This document shows, in pieces, positions 1 to 9,458 of a stretch of DNA of 64,000 nucleotides. Source of the stretch: Posidonia oceanica (taxonomy: Eukaryota > Streptophyta > Magnoliopsida > Alismatales > Posidoniaceae); the NCBI GenBank assembly GCA_037176725.1, contig JAZBRS010000059.1, positions 8,605,001 through 8,669,000 of the forward strand, written 5' to 3'. The notes under the pieces were generated by a model. The model saw only the letters and a program-made list of their open reading frames with translations, did not search any database and had not been told where the DNA came from. The position numbers and the translations under genes were made by a program. Within the stretch, counting starts at the first letter, position 1; each line of letters starts with the position of its first letter.

Positions 1-236
1 CGTGCGACCGAAGGCTCCATAATGTTAACCAACCACGAGACAATAGCCGCATCATCAATAAACCAATCCTCATACGTATCTACTTTGCTGTCAGGAAACG
101 GATGTGTGAGATGCTTTACCTTTCGATGTGCTAAAACAAAAGTTTCAAAACTCTGTGACCAAAGTAGATAATTCTTGCCAGAAAAATTATCCAAAGTGCG
201 ACTAAGATTCTTCACCAAAGAATCACAAGAAACCAT
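1..236 (-). CDS. Copia gag N-terminus (partial)
   Basis: This is an open minus-strand frame of 78 codons from an ATG at 234-236 to the window edge, with no stops. It encodes the N-terminal capsid-like domain of a Copia gag polyprotein, which packages element RNA into virus-like particles. Family signatures visible are a YLLWSQSFETFV stretch (residues about 23-34), a central DTYEDWFIDDAAI and the closing SWLVNIMEPSVA, matching the usual W...DA.I.SWL.NSMEP pattern of plant Copia gag. The frame is truncated by the window, not by a visible mutation, so the element could be relatively young. Upstream sits the GC-rich leader and the primer-binding site, in the order expected for a 5' end. The family call is firm; intactness beyond the window is unknown. 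Confidence 0.8.
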   Translation of the reverse strand, partial: MVSCDSLVKNLSRTLDNFSGKNYLLWSQSFETFVLAHRKVKHLTHPFPDSKVDTYEDWFIDDAAIVSWLVNIMEPSVA

Positions 237-239
237 AAT

Positions 240-920
240 GAATAATAAACTATATGGTCTGATTTCACTGCACTGGTAAGAGCAAAATCTGATTTGGTGT
301 AGACAAGACCCAAAAAATTACACAACCACCTTCTAGAGACACCAACACACAGTTTGGAGGCACAAATACGTGTGGATATCACGTATCCACACACAAACAG
401 GGACGGAAGACACGTAGGAGGCCTAGGACATGGCCTGAACCACCCATTGACGGCTTAGAGGGGCTAGACTACCCTGTCGACGGGCCTGGGAGCGCTGGAA
501 GCCCCTGTCGACGACCCTGGGGGCGCTGGAAGCCCTTGACGACGGGACTGCAGGAGGTGGAGACCTCTGTCGGCGAGACTAAAAGGCTTGGAGAGCCCTA
601 CAGGCGGAGGAAAGGTCTCCTGTGGGGTGCTGCGAGGCCGACAACAACAGCCGGCCCTACCGGCGGCGCGGGAAGAGGGACTAGACGGCTCTAATGGCGC
701 CAACAGGGATTGTTGAAGCAATCGGCGGTGGCGGACGGCCCTACAGGGCCTACAGGTGTCACGAGAAAGGTCCTCTGGCCTCATTGACGGCGGAGGAAGG
801 GTGGGAGTTGCTGTCCAGTCAACTTCGACGACGGATCCGACGTGTCCGGTCGTCGACGGTGGCTGTAGGTGGGTGGACGGCGGGGTTAGATTTAGATAAA
901 GGATTAGGGTAAAACATGGA
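240..920 (-). other. GC-rich untranslated leader of Copia D
   Basis: This stretch lies between the primer-binding site and gag. From about 430 to 900 it is strikingly GC-rich compared with the AT-rich surroundings. It contains about 30-bp imperfect tandem copies near 473-545, sharing the core gcgctggaagcc. Short open frames on both strands here are low-complexity Pro/Ser/Arg translations, not recognisable proteins. Similar GC-rich blocks adjoin the primer-binding sites of element C and of the remnant at 24.5 kb. Confidence 0.6.
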
Positions 921-932
921 ACTCTGGTACCA
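921..932 (-). promoter_or_regulatory. Primer-binding site of Copia D
   Basis: The plus-strand text actctggtacca is the reverse complement of a tRNA-iMet-type primer-binding site, two changes from the plant Copia consensus tggtatcagagc. It directly abuts the LTR that starts at 933. Confidence 0.7.
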
Positions 933-1059
933 TATTAGATTGAAGAAAGAAGAAATGTTATTACATTAGGGTATGTGGTTACACATATATAGGGTTTCTC
1001 AGATAAATGGATATCCAATAATCCAAATAACCTAGACCACTAAACTACATAACATAACA
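933..1059 (-). repeat. 5' LTR of Copia D
   Basis: A block of about 127 bp runs from tattagattg, just after the primer-binding site, to an aaca end at 1059. The next five bases (1060-1064, tctac) would be the target duplication. The partner LTR is outside the window, so the end was chosen from the ca terminus and the point where element A's RT frame resumes. Confidence 0.6.
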
Positions 1060-1064
1060 TCTAC

Positions 1065-1875
1065 CATGAAGGATGAAGTTGGCTGGAGATGGTTGTTTGT
1101 TATCAAATATTTAGTAGATGCACATGTTGACAGATACAAAGGTCGACTTGTTGCGAAAGCATATACTTAGACATATAATGTTGGCTTCTTTGACACTTTG
1201 CCTCCTATGGCTTGGATTAGTTCCATTCGCGTCATCTTCTCTGTTGCAGTAAACAAAGACTGATGTTAAAAATACCTTCTTGTATCTTTAGGAGCTTGTG
1301 TTTATTGAGCCTAAATATGGCTATTTATGGCCTAAGGTAAAGTCAAAGAGTGTAGTTTGATAAATTTAGCAAAGTTAATGGTGTAATTGGCTTCCAGAAG
1401 TAATGCTGAACACTCCATCTTTATACGCAAATAGAACACCGGTTTTGTGAATTTGGTTGTGTATGTTGCCAACATTCTATTCACAAGTGGTGACACTAAA
1501 GGCATTATAGAGACAAAAGAGTATCTACAAAAGTACTTTGTGACAAAAGATATGGACAAATCTCGCTACTTTCGTGACATTGAGATTGCTAAAAGTAATC
1601 AAGGGATTGCATTGAGCCAAAGAAAGTATGCCATGGACTTATTATAGGAGACTGGCTTACTTAGAATAAAACTAGTTGACACCACAATACAATCTAGGGT
1701 AGATCATTTGTGGTTTTAGACCTCACCATTACTTGATGACATTTCTCGTTATAAACATGTGTTTGGAAAGTTTATATATCTCACTAGGGATGACACTGCA
1801 TATGTTTTGGGTGTAGTTAGCCAGTTTATTGCTAAACCTAGGCAATGTCATCTTGATGCTACAATGAGAATATTG
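1065..1875 (+). pseudogene. Copia A reverse transcriptase remnant
   Basis: This is the degenerate RT domain of a Copia pol polyprotein, which would copy element RNA into cDNA. The translation follows the family in order: a GWRWLFVIKY start, the YKGRLVAKAYT stretch, SIRVIFSVAVNKD, then the catalytic block. That block reads VVYVANILFTSGD at about 1456-1494, so the YVDD active site has become YVAN. It continues through QRKYAMDLL and ends with a KPRQCHLDATMRIL connection-domain motif. Several stop codons and frameshifts between about 1165 and 1660 make it non-functional. Without the mutations it would match ordinary plant Copia RT. The domain call is firm and the loss of function is visible directly. 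Confidence 0.85.
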
Positions 1876-1885
1876 TGACAATTTA

Positions 1886-2559
1886 ACATCAAAATGTACA
1901 AGATAAAAAACAAGAGTAGTATTATGAGAGCTATTAGGAAAAGGAAGACTTTTGCTTTTACCCAAGCAACAACTAGAACAGAAGAATTCTTTTGGAGAAG
2001 AAACTTTATTACCAAACATGCCTAAACTCAACATCATTGACATTTTACAAAAATTGGGGTGCCCAAGTTTTTTATGCCAAAAACTCCACAGTTTATTGAA
2101 ATTATTCGGATGTAAAACTCAAAATGCAGAATTAGTTTCTAAAGTTTGATCAAAATCAGCCATGGTGAAGAGTCGTCCATCCTTGTGCCCCCTCCCGATC
2201 ACCTTCCCAATTCCCAGGTCCTGTATTAGACAACCAGTGCATGAGAAAGATACTTGGCAATTATCCTCAACCATGTGACAGACGGAGAGAAGATTAATTG
2301 GTAATTTAGGGACAATGTAGACCTCTTTAAAAGTCAAGAGATGGGAAACAATATTACCAATACCAGTGATTTTGAGACTTGTAGAAGGACCATTATAAGA
2401 AGACAAAGTGTGAAAATGATAGGGTGAGGAAGTCATATGATTAGACGCTGCCGAAACTATGTACCATGGATTGCAAAGGGATTTACCTAAAATGCCCATA
2501 GTAGAGAGAGTGGACTGAATCATTTGTTGAATGGATTCAGCAGTAACAGAAGAATTCAA
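1886..2559 (-). pseudogene. Copia B protease and GAG-pre-integrase remnant
   Basis: This minus-strand frame opens with the Copia aspartic protease region. The normal W-DSGAS-HMT motif has decayed to WYIVSAASNHMT, so the catalytic Asp is lost. It continues with a VPKLPINLLSV segment typical of this polyprotein, then the pre-integrase zinc domain: a WHKKLGHPNF histidine pair followed by FCSSCCLGKSKSLPF with the paired cysteines. Translation stops matching the family after YLVHFDV at about 1890, where the element is broken. The protease would cleave the polyprotein; here it cannot act. The call is secure from motif order. Confidence 0.8.
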
Positions 2560-2574
2560 TGTAGAAGAGGGTGC

Positions 2575-3425
2575 AGAAGATTGATTAAAGCAGGTAAAAA
2601 ATCAGGTGAAGAATTCTCAGTGAAACCAACATTAGCATGGAACACTTTGCCATCTCTATTTTGTGGTCGATGGCAGCATTCAGAGATAATGTGTCCCTCC
2701 TTTTTTCAATAGTTGCATTTTTTATTTTTGCAATCCTTGACAATATGTCCAAAGCTTTTGCATGAATAACAATTAATTCCTCAAGGATCACAAACTTTAG
2801 ACTTACCCTGAGCTGCAAAAGCCACATCTACTACTTTTTGTTGTTCCATATGAGAGTGAGACTGGATACGTTGCTCTTCGCATAGGACTTCACGAAAACA
2901 ATCCACCAAACCAGGCACAGGTTCCGATTCATCAAACTGACTCGAAGTCTCAAATTCTAGCTTCAGTTTCATAAGAAACTGATCTCTCATATTCTTCTGT
3001 TGAATATCTTGGACAGCAGCAAGAGCTGGTTGAGGGACTTTCTCACAGATAATAGAATTATATTCAAGCCATAAATTCATGAATATATACTCATGACTTC
3101 CTTGAGTATATCCATTAGTTTCTATTACAAGAGTACATTTTCAAACATCATTTCCTTGAGAATATACATTCTTTAAAGAATTCCACATTTCAACTGCAGT
3201 AGCATACATTCTCAAGTTGAGACCTATATGTGGTTCTACTGAGCAGTCCTCTGAGCTCATAATCCAACTCATTGTTTTTGCATTATTTTTCTTCCATATT
3301 TCAAGATTTTCAACCTCAGAATCCATGGGTATTGTCTCAGTACCATCTAAAATAACCCCACAATTCTTGACCCATAATAAAACATTTCAAAGTAAATTCC
3401 CATAAAAAGTAAATTTTTCCATTTA
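2575..3425 (-). pseudogene. Copia B gag remnant with two zinc knuckles
   Basis: This is a minus-strand gag polyprotein frame in several pieces. The N-terminal part begins KFTFYGNLL and contains ILDGTE, a common plant Copia gag signature. The middle part (2781-3326) carries the helical gag core, including MRDQFLMKLKLEFE. After a frameshift near 2780 come two CCHC knuckles: CYSCKSFGHIVKDC, and a second ending KKEGHIISEC whose second cysteine is replaced by a stop. Gag would bind and package the element RNA. The frameshift and in-frame stops show it is dead. It lies directly downstream of the leader and primer-binding site of element B, in the expected order. Confidence 0.8.
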
Positions 3426-3675
3426 GGCTAATAGGAATCACACAACTTTTGCTCTAAGATTCCATGGGAAAATAAACTAATGAATAATCCACAAGCTACA
3501 GGGGTGAAGGGATCAAACCTGAAGAACACCAACTAGAAATGTAATGCAAATGATCCACCAAACCAAAAAGAACACCAAGCAGATAGCTGCACCTCACAAT
3601 ACCAGGAAAGGTGTTTTCTCACCTAAACTTTCACCAAAAAGAGCACCAAGAAATTTCATCCAGAAAATTTCAATG

Positions 3676-3687
3676 GCTCTTGTACCA
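3676..3687 (-). promoter_or_regulatory. Primer-binding site of Copia B
   Basis: The plus-strand text gctcttgtacca is a two-base variant of the reverse-complemented iMet primer site, and abuts the LTR start tgacaagtta at 3688. Confidence 0.65.
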
Positions 3688-3907
3688 TGACAAGTTAAGA
3701 ACACCAAGAATGTGGAGAAGATATTCTGGAATTGCCTACCTCATCTCAACGATCTAGGCTCTTTATATAGATAGATTCACAGTCAAATAAGGGAAATACA
3801 AATAAGGAAAATACAAGAAGTATCTACGACTACAAAGAATATATTAACAGCTAGCCTATACTGGATATAAAAGATAATGAGAGATTTCAGCTATGTTGAA
3901 ATCTTTT
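3688..3907 (-). repeat. 5' LTR of Copia B (left part; last 18 bp at 8927-8944)
   Basis: The LTR starts tgacaag right after the primer-binding site. It is split by element C, whose ctttt target duplication is at 3903-3907 and 8922-8926. The remainder, 8927-8944, ends in ttgaca, giving the expected tg...ca termini. No intact second LTR exists to compare. Confidence 0.6.
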
Positions 3908-4047
3908 TGTTAGAAACAAGAGGAGGAGGAAAAATGAATTATTGTTATTTGAGAATTGAGCACAAGACATATATATAAAGTTACAAGATATATGGATCTT
4001 AAGATCCATTTACACAGAGATACTCATATAGCTCATTTACATCAATA
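3908..4047 (-). repeat. 3' LTR of Copia C
   Basis: This 140-bp block starts tgttagaaacaagag and ends catcaata. The ca end has mutated to ta. It is highly similar to 8780-8921 along its whole length, with shared blocks such as ttattgttatttgagaat. The very short LTR is notable for Copia. Confidence 0.92.
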
Positions 4048-4060
4048 CTCTCCTTCAAAC
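4048..4060 (-). promoter_or_regulatory. Polypurine tract of Copia C
   Basis: On the minus strand the sequence beside the 3' LTR reads tttgaaggagag, a purine run that would prime plus-strand DNA synthesis. Confidence 0.7.
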
Positions 4061-4640
4061 TGAAGCATGTATATCTATCATGCCCAACTTGTATCATGCT
4101 CCAGCTTGATACATATAACAGAGAAAGTAGCAGAGAGAGGTTTAGCGAAGATATGTGCGAGTTTCTTGTTTAATGAGACGAACAGAGTGCAAATCTACCC
4201 ATTAAGAACCTCTTCTCTGGCGAATTGACGATCCACCTCTATGTGTTTGGTCTTCTCATGAAACACTAGATTCTTGACAATGTGAATAGCTACCTAGTTG
4301 TCACAATACATAAATAGTGGAGTAGTGTATGTCTCTTCAAGATCAAACAAAAACTTCTCACACACTGCTTAAGCCATACCACAGTATTCTGCCTCTACAC
4401 TAAATCTAAAAAATACATTCTGTTTCTTGCTCCTCCGTGTCACAAGATTACCTTCTAGAAAGGTACAGTAGCAAGACATAGACTTCTGTCAACCTTGTCA
4501 TCAACATAACTTGCATCAAAATATGCCTCGATAAGAAGATAACCGTTATTTTTGAACAACAGACGTTTACCATGAGATGCCTTGATATACTCAAGTATTT
4601 TCATGACTACATTTAAGTGACATTCCCTAAGTTTGTGCAT
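4061..4640 (-). pseudogene. Copia C RNase H domain (decayed)
   Basis: This is the C-terminal RNase H of the pol polyprotein, which would degrade RNA in the RNA:DNA hybrid. The minus-strand translation shows MKILEYIKASHGKRLLFKNN, then AYFDASYVDDKVDRS (4455-4640). After a frame change come VTRRSKKQN, EAEYCGMA, the conserved HEKTKHIEVDRQFAREEV, and a C-terminal FAKPLS. In-frame stops occur at several points, for example after EYCGMA and after MYCDN. It is followed directly by the polypurine tract and the 3' LTR. Identification is firm. Confidence 0.85.
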
Positions 4641-4681
4641 AAACTAACTCATCATACCAACTACAAAGGCTATGTCGGGTC

Positions 4682-5010
4682 TCATGACCAGTGAGACAGA
4701 TAGATGAGTTTGCCAACCAAACGTCTGTGCCGAGACACATCTTCAATCAATGGAGAAGCCTCAACCAAAGATGGACAACACCTACAGGCAAGAAGGTACA
4801 TGACATACTTTCGCTGACAAAAAACACCTCCGTGACTTCTGACAATCTCAATGCCAAGAAAGTAATGAGGTTTTCTCAAGTCTTTTGTAACAAAGTGTGT
4901 ACCCATATACGCTTTGGTTTCCTCAATACCAAACATATCCCTACCTATGAGAAAACTGTCATCAACATAGACGACAAGGGTCACCAAACCTGCATCCTTC
5001 TTTCTCACAT
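4682..5010 (-). pseudogene. Copia C reverse transcriptase C-terminal half (YVDD intact)
   Basis: This frame of about 108 codons carries the RT palm motif VVYVDDSFLIG with the catalytic YVDD at 4958-4969 unmutated. It is followed by FVTKDLRKPHYFLGIEI and QRKYVMYLL, the standard Copia RT continuation. The frame stops at 4682 and RNase H lies in a different frame, so it is not translated as one polyprotein. The region between this piece and 5238 holds the damaged N-terminal RT. As an isolated fragment it cannot support transposition despite the intact active site. Confidence 0.88.
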
Positions 5011-5237
5011 GTATCCTTATTTCTCACAAAGACAGAATGATGCTAATGACATGACTGAACTTATCAAACCAAGCACATGGACTCTGTTTGAGACCATAGA
5101 TGGTCTTCTTGAATTTGCAGTCTTGAGACTCTCCCTAACCATCATACCCTAGAGGTTACTCCATGTAAATTATTTTCTATAGATCACTATACAAGAATGC
5201 ATTTTTAACATCAAGCTAGAACATCTGCCAATCTTTG

Positions 5238-6002
5238 TTAACAGAGAAAGGAACCCAAATGGAGCTGATACGAGAGCCACTGAAGAAAATGTGTCAAGGA
5301 AGTCAACACCATAGGGCTGAGTGAAGTACTTAACAACAAGTCAATTGATAAATATTTCACCACAAATACCCATCTACACCCAACAACCTCAACAACTGCA
5401 GAGAATGGAACAAGAGTCCAAGTCCCGCGTGAAACCAGTGCAGACATCTCTCCATCTATAGCAGCTTTCCAATGTGGAATAGTCATAACCTCTCTATATG
5501 ATTGAGGAGTAGCAGTAGTCGACAACGTCAAGGCAAATTTACTACAAGTAGAACCCAGACTGTCATAAGAAACAACAACATTGGCAATAGAATGCTGAAT
5601 ACACGATTGTATCCCTTTCCTTAAAGCAACTGGAATGTCAAGGTCAGCAACTATAGGTGGTGGCGAACCTTCCAAAGGGGAGGATGCCGGCCTAGGATCT
5701 GGGAGCGAAGCATCAAGAGTACCAAAAGTAATGGGAACAGGAGTACGAGGACAACGATGATAAATACGGACAATAGGAGAACAAGGTAGTGATGGTGGAG
5801 AAGATGGCGATGGTGGTGAGTGAATAATAGGAATGGAAAGGACAGACTCACACAACGGAGGAATAGAATCCAAGACAAGAGACTTACCCCTCTCAGAGAA
5901 GTAGGGAGCAGACCCAAAAAACGTGACATCAGTTGAGATATATGGACATTGAGTTAATGGATCGATGCAACAGTAGCCCTTCTGAATAGAAGAGTAACCC
6001 AA
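5238..6002 (-). pseudogene. Copia C integrase C-terminus to RT N-terminus
   Basis: This open minus-strand frame of 254 codons begins MGYSSIQKGYCCIDP and continues through YISTDVTFFGSAPYFS, the integrase C-terminal (GKGY-like) signature of Copia. A long Pro/Ser-rich linker follows, then DIPVALRKGIQSC, SYREVMTIPHWKAAIDGEMSAL split by one usual residue pattern, and VGCRWVFVVKY, which opens the RT domain. It is the longest surviving open stretch of element C. The last roughly 45 codons no longer resemble RT, implying a frameshift near 5370. Confidence 0.85.
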
Positions 6003-6170
6003 GAAGATGCACTTGGTTGCACAAGGAGCAAGTTATCATGTCCCTGAGAATCGACATGAACAAACGCAGTACATCCAAAAATCTGAAGTGTAAGAGGAAA
6101 CAATGGTGAATCAAGATATAGAGTGGAGAAAGGAGACTGCCCCTAAGTAGAAAGGATGACATACGATTTA

Positions 6171-6482
6171 TCAAAAACAGGAGATATGAACCGCATGTCC
6201 CCAATATGACCTAGGTACATTCATCAGGCACAACAAGGTACGGACAACAACAAGAAGATGGTGATTCTTCCTTTCTGCTACACCGTTTTGTTGTGATGTA
6301 TAAACACAACTAGTTTGATGAATGATACCATAAGAAGTACGAAAGGAACCGAAACTATAGCTCACATATTCCTTAGCATTACCAGTGCGAAGAATTTTAG
6401 AAGAAATGCCAAATTGATTTTTTATTTCAGAATAAAAAGGCTTCAAAACATTACATATTGGTTTGATGAAAACATTACACAA
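6171..6482 (-). pseudogene. Copia C integrase core (catalytic Asp lost)
   Basis: This 103-codon minus-strand frame carries the integrase catalytic core that would insert the cDNA. The second-Asp motif, normally LRTDNAKEY, reads LRTGNAKEYVS, so the catalytic Asp is Gly. The Glu-containing motif is preserved as QQNGVAERKNHHLL. The frame then shifts near 6200 and the core continues in another frame to about 6000. The integrase is therefore visibly inactive. It lies between the protease-side frames (6875-7311) and the linker-RT frame, the integrase-before-RT order that defines Copia. Confidence 0.88.
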
Positions 6483-6874
6483 ACAAGATCATTCCTTCAA
6501 GAGGTAAACCCAAGTACATTGAGAAAAATCATCAATAAAGGTAACAAAGTAAAAGCTCCCCCTACAAATAGACTTAGCAAGATCGGAACCCCATATGTTG
6601 AATGTACCAAGCTAAACAGAGCATTGCTCCTTTTTTCCATTCTAACAGGAAAGGACACACGATGATGCTTACCAAGCTGACAAGCATCTCACTCTAAAAC
6701 AGACTCAGCAGAAAAATAAAGTAAGCATCTCACTCTAAAAAGAAAGTAATATCTGACACAAAAGGCAAACGAGAGGATGACAAAGACGCTGATGCCACTG
6801 AAGAAAGACACCGTGGCAGTAGAACCAAAACCAAAAAGAGAAATGTTGTCATCCAAATAATACAACCCCCAAGC

Positions 6875-7311
6875 TCAAGTCCAAGTAGCTATCCTCCTTC
6901 TTGTTTGAAGGTCATGAAAATAACAATAAGATGGAAAGAATAAGCGACAACAGTTCAAAGCTCTTGTTATAGTACTAACAGAAAGTAGGCTGCAAAGAAA
7001 GTGAGGAACATAATAAGCATCATCCAATGTATGGCTGGAGGGTATAGTACTCCTCCCAAACCGCACATAGAAGCAAAGGATCTGTCAGGAATCGTAACAG
7101 GAGAAATATGAGTATGTCTATCAAGAGACGAGAAGACCATCATATCACCTATCATATGACTAATGGCACCAGAATCAATAAACCACTTACCCCGACTAGC
7201 AATGCAGGCACTACCTGAGGACAAGGAAGAAGAAGCTACAGCAGCAGAGTTCTTGGAAGCAGCAATAATAGCATCAATATCAGCCATAATAAGAAAATGA
7301 CCCGTGGCCAC
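6875..7311 (-). pseudogene. Copia C protease region
   Basis: Two overlapping minus-strand frames (6967-7311 and 6875-7066) together give the aspartic protease. The catalytic motif reads WFIDSGAISHMIGD at about 7140-7185, with the DSG intact but one extra residue in the family's DSGASSHMTGD. Downstream YYVPHFLCSLLSVS matches the conserved VP-L--NLLSVS segment, after a frameshift near 7060. The enzyme would mature the gag-pol polyprotein. Confidence 0.82.
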
Positions 7312-7319
7312 CTAGTCTG

Positions 7320-8040
7320 ACAACAACAGGCTCAGTAGCTCCAACATGAGCCTGAAGGCGAAGATGAAGAAACTTGACATAACAACGATCGACTAGGTGG
7401 CCAATCTTTCCACAATGAGTGCAAGTGAGGCAATAGTTACCATGTGCCCTCGAACGACCTCCACGATTGTGCCCCCTAAACTACGTCCAACAGCATAGGC
7501 AAATGACTAAGGAGGTGGAGCAGTAATTGAAGCAGAGCAACCCAACAGATGTGTCGCAGTAGCGACACGAGTCACTGTAAAGGCTAAGGTCAAAATAATG
7601 AACTTGCCCAAAATCTATTGGCGAGTGGTGTCATATGCAGCAAGTAACCTCTGAAGGTAACAAACCATCAACAACTCCTCAATGTGTCTCTGTTGGGTGG
7701 CAATATCAACAGAAAAAAGACGATGTTGGAGAAGCTACGCACCCAAAGACTGAACCTCCCTATACACAACCTTGGGAGTAACATCCTAAGTCGACCGAGC
7801 AAACAAATCGCTATACAATGAATAGATCCTAGAAGTCTTGGCGCCTTTAGAGTAAAGAGACACCAAATGATCCTAGGCTGCCTTTAACATCTCATCATGG
7901 CGGATAATAGGAGAACACTCCTCAGAAAGACTGTTCGCTAACCATGTGTAAACTAGAGCATCGTCGACCTCCCAATCTACGTAGAAGGGATAGTAAACAC
8001 CGATGGATCAGTAAGGTAACACTTCCTCCGTTGGCATTTA
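7320..8040 (-). pseudogene. Copia C gag remnant with CCHC knuckle
   Basis: The minus-strand translation across about 8000-7550 gives a gag-like helical region with DDALVYTWLANSLSEE and IYSLYSDLFARS, interrupted by several stops. It ends in a basic Arg/Gly-rich stretch and one intact zinc knuckle, CTHCGKIGHLVDRC, at 7382-7423. Gag would coat the element RNA. Upstream (8040-8770) is a leader with a GC-rich block. The N-terminal limit of gag is not certain. Confidence 0.72.
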
Positions 8041-8499
8041 ACTAGAAGGTGAAAGAGACACTCCAATCAATAAAGTTAAGGCTGGTAAACTTGGACAACG
8101 TCCCAAAGATTCCCTGACGCATGAGAAGGCGTAGAGGAGAAGCCGGTAGTAGTCTCGGAGTGCCACATAATGAAGGCACAATCCACGAGCAGAACAAGAA
8201 GCACAATACCAGGCCACAAACACACACGATGGCAAATCATCGAACACATAGTGAGCACGTCGCCCATACCTCAACACAAGGTCATATGGAGAATAACAGG
8301 GTGCATCTCACCAAAAAAAAGGAAGGCAATACTCGATACACGAATAGGGACACACAAATCCATGTTCGAAGAGAGATCCAACAAAACCTAAGGAAGAAAG
8401 GTGACCTTTACAATAAAACGAACCTAGATCACCTTCAAATTGCCTTCAAATTGCCGGTATCACGTCCCTAAAGTCGTGAACGGACGAAAAGAAGATGAC

Positions 8500-8767
8500 C
8501 AAGACTTAGCGAGGGAGGGGAGAAGTCTTGGCCTGGAGGCCTGTTACGCAGTTGGGAAGCCACTGGCGGCCAGGAGGCCGCATGGCCTAAACTGCTGTGC
8601 ATTGGTGTCGGCGGCCTGCCGATGAAAGCTGCGGGTGAGAAGCTCCGAACGGCTGCGGGAAGATCGTCTGGGCTTATGATGGCGGGAACTGCTAGGTGTC
8701 AAGCTGACGATGGCGGGGTGGCGGCGGGTGGTGGTCCTTCTTCTCTCTTGTTGCTCGAGAAAATCTA
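8500..8767 (-). other. GC-rich leader of Copia C
   Basis: This GC-rich block between the primer-binding site and gag has repeated ggcggc/ggcgggt motifs. It resembles in composition and position the leader of element D. No convincing protein is seen. Confidence 0.55.
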
Positions 8768-8779
8768 GCTCTGATACCA
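8768..8779 (-). promoter_or_regulatory. Primer-binding site of Copia C
   Basis: gctctgatacca is the exact reverse complement of the plant Copia iMet primer-binding site tggtatcagagc and directly abuts the LTR at 8780. Confidence 0.92.
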
Positions 8780-8921
8780 TGTTAGAAACAAGAGAAGGAG
8801 AAGGATGAAAAATGAGTTATTGTTATTTGAGAATAGAGCACAAGACATATAAGGTTACAAGATATATAGATCCTAAGATCCATTTTCACAGAGATACTTA
8901 TATAACCCATTTACATCAACA
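8780..8921 (-). repeat. 5' LTR of Copia C
   Basis: 142 bp from tgttagaaac to catcaaca, with proper tg...ca ends, the partner of 3908-4047. The two copies differ by scattered substitutions and a few small indels. Confidence 0.92.
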
Positions 8922-8944
8922 CTTTTAACTGATTTCTCTTGACA

Positions 8945-9458
8945 TATTAGAGCATATAAATGGATCTCTAGGTAAAGGATTCTTGTTCAAGAAAAATGGT
9001 CACTTACGTACCGAGGCGTACCTAAAGATAAAGGTGATAGAAAATCTACATCTACTTTTTGTACCTTACTAGGTGGTAATCTAGTAACATGACAAAGTAA
9101 GAAGCAAGCCGTAGTAGCTAGATCTAGTACTGGAGATGAAGACAGAGGCATAGCTCAAACTACTTGTGAGCTTATGTAGCTTAGAACACTCATGGAGGAT
9201 CTTGGAGAGAGCTACACTACTCACTTACCTATTTCCTGTAACAACTAGACTACTATTTATATTACACACTGAGCTTTCATGAAAGGACCATGCATATTGA
9301 GGTGAATTGTCATTTTATTCGTGAGGAGGTTCTTAGTGGAAGAATCTGCACACCTTTTATTCTTTCTAATGTTTTCACCAAACCTCTCACCATCAATTTT
9401 CCTATCATATGTTCCAACCTAGGTCTTTTTAATATATATGTTCCAGCTAAAGGGAGAC
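8945..9458 (+). pseudogene. Copia A RNase H remnant
   Basis: This plus-strand continuation of element A shows LFKKNGHL, then after frame changes the segments LGGNLVT, SKKQAVVARSS and ETEAXAQTTCELM-type RNase H sequence. It closes with a 61-codon open piece (9290-9475) reading HIEVNCHFIREEVLSG and FTKPLT. This is the conserved end of Copia pol just before the polypurine tract, and here the frame runs slightly into the LTR. Multiple stops and indels show decay comparable to the RT half at 1.1-1.9 kb, as expected of one old element. Confidence 0.82.

Larger units (their letters stand above)
1..1059 (-). mobile_element. Copia LTR retrotransposon D, 5' end (partial, runs off left edge)
   Basis: Read on the minus strand, this is the 5' end of a Ty1/Copia element. 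The 5' LTR lies at about 933-1059, the primer-binding site at 921-932, a long GC-rich leader at about 240-920, and the gag start at 236. The LTR start tattagattg is one base from the usual tgttag. The body of the element lies beyond the left edge, so its 3' LTR and target duplication cannot be checked. It appears to have inserted into the plus-strand Copia element A, whose RT resumes at about 1065. Confidence 0.75.
3908..8921 (-). mobile_element. Copia LTR retrotransposon C, near full length
   Basis: This 5.0-kb minus-strand element is bounded by short LTRs (3908-4047 and 8780-8921). The primer-binding site gctctgatacca is at 8768-8779 and a polypurine tract sits beside the left LTR. A perfect 5-bp target duplication, ctttt, lies at 3903-3907 and 8922-8926. 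Internal order (5' to 3') is GC-rich leader, gag, protease, integrase, RT, RNase H, so this is Ty1/Copia. All domains are present but broken by frameshifts and stops, so it is non-autonomous. It is the youngest layer of the nest. Confidence 0.93.
1875..8944 (-). mobile_element. Copia LTR retrotransposon B (5' half only; interrupted by C)
   Basis: This minus-strand element is inserted in A. Its 5' LTR is 3688-3907 plus 8927-8944 (about 238 bp in all), its primer-binding site is 3676-3687, and gag and protease follow down to about 1885. It ends abruptly at the start of the integrase (frame reading FYLVHFDV), so the rest of pol and the 3' LTR are gone. The flanking bases tattg (1871-1875) and tatta (8945-8949) look like a target duplication with one change. 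Element C sits inside its LTR at 3908-8921. Confidence 0.75.

Noticed and set aside
3217..3405. Plus-strand frame within the Copia B gag
   Set aside because: Antisense to the clear gag translation on the minus strand.
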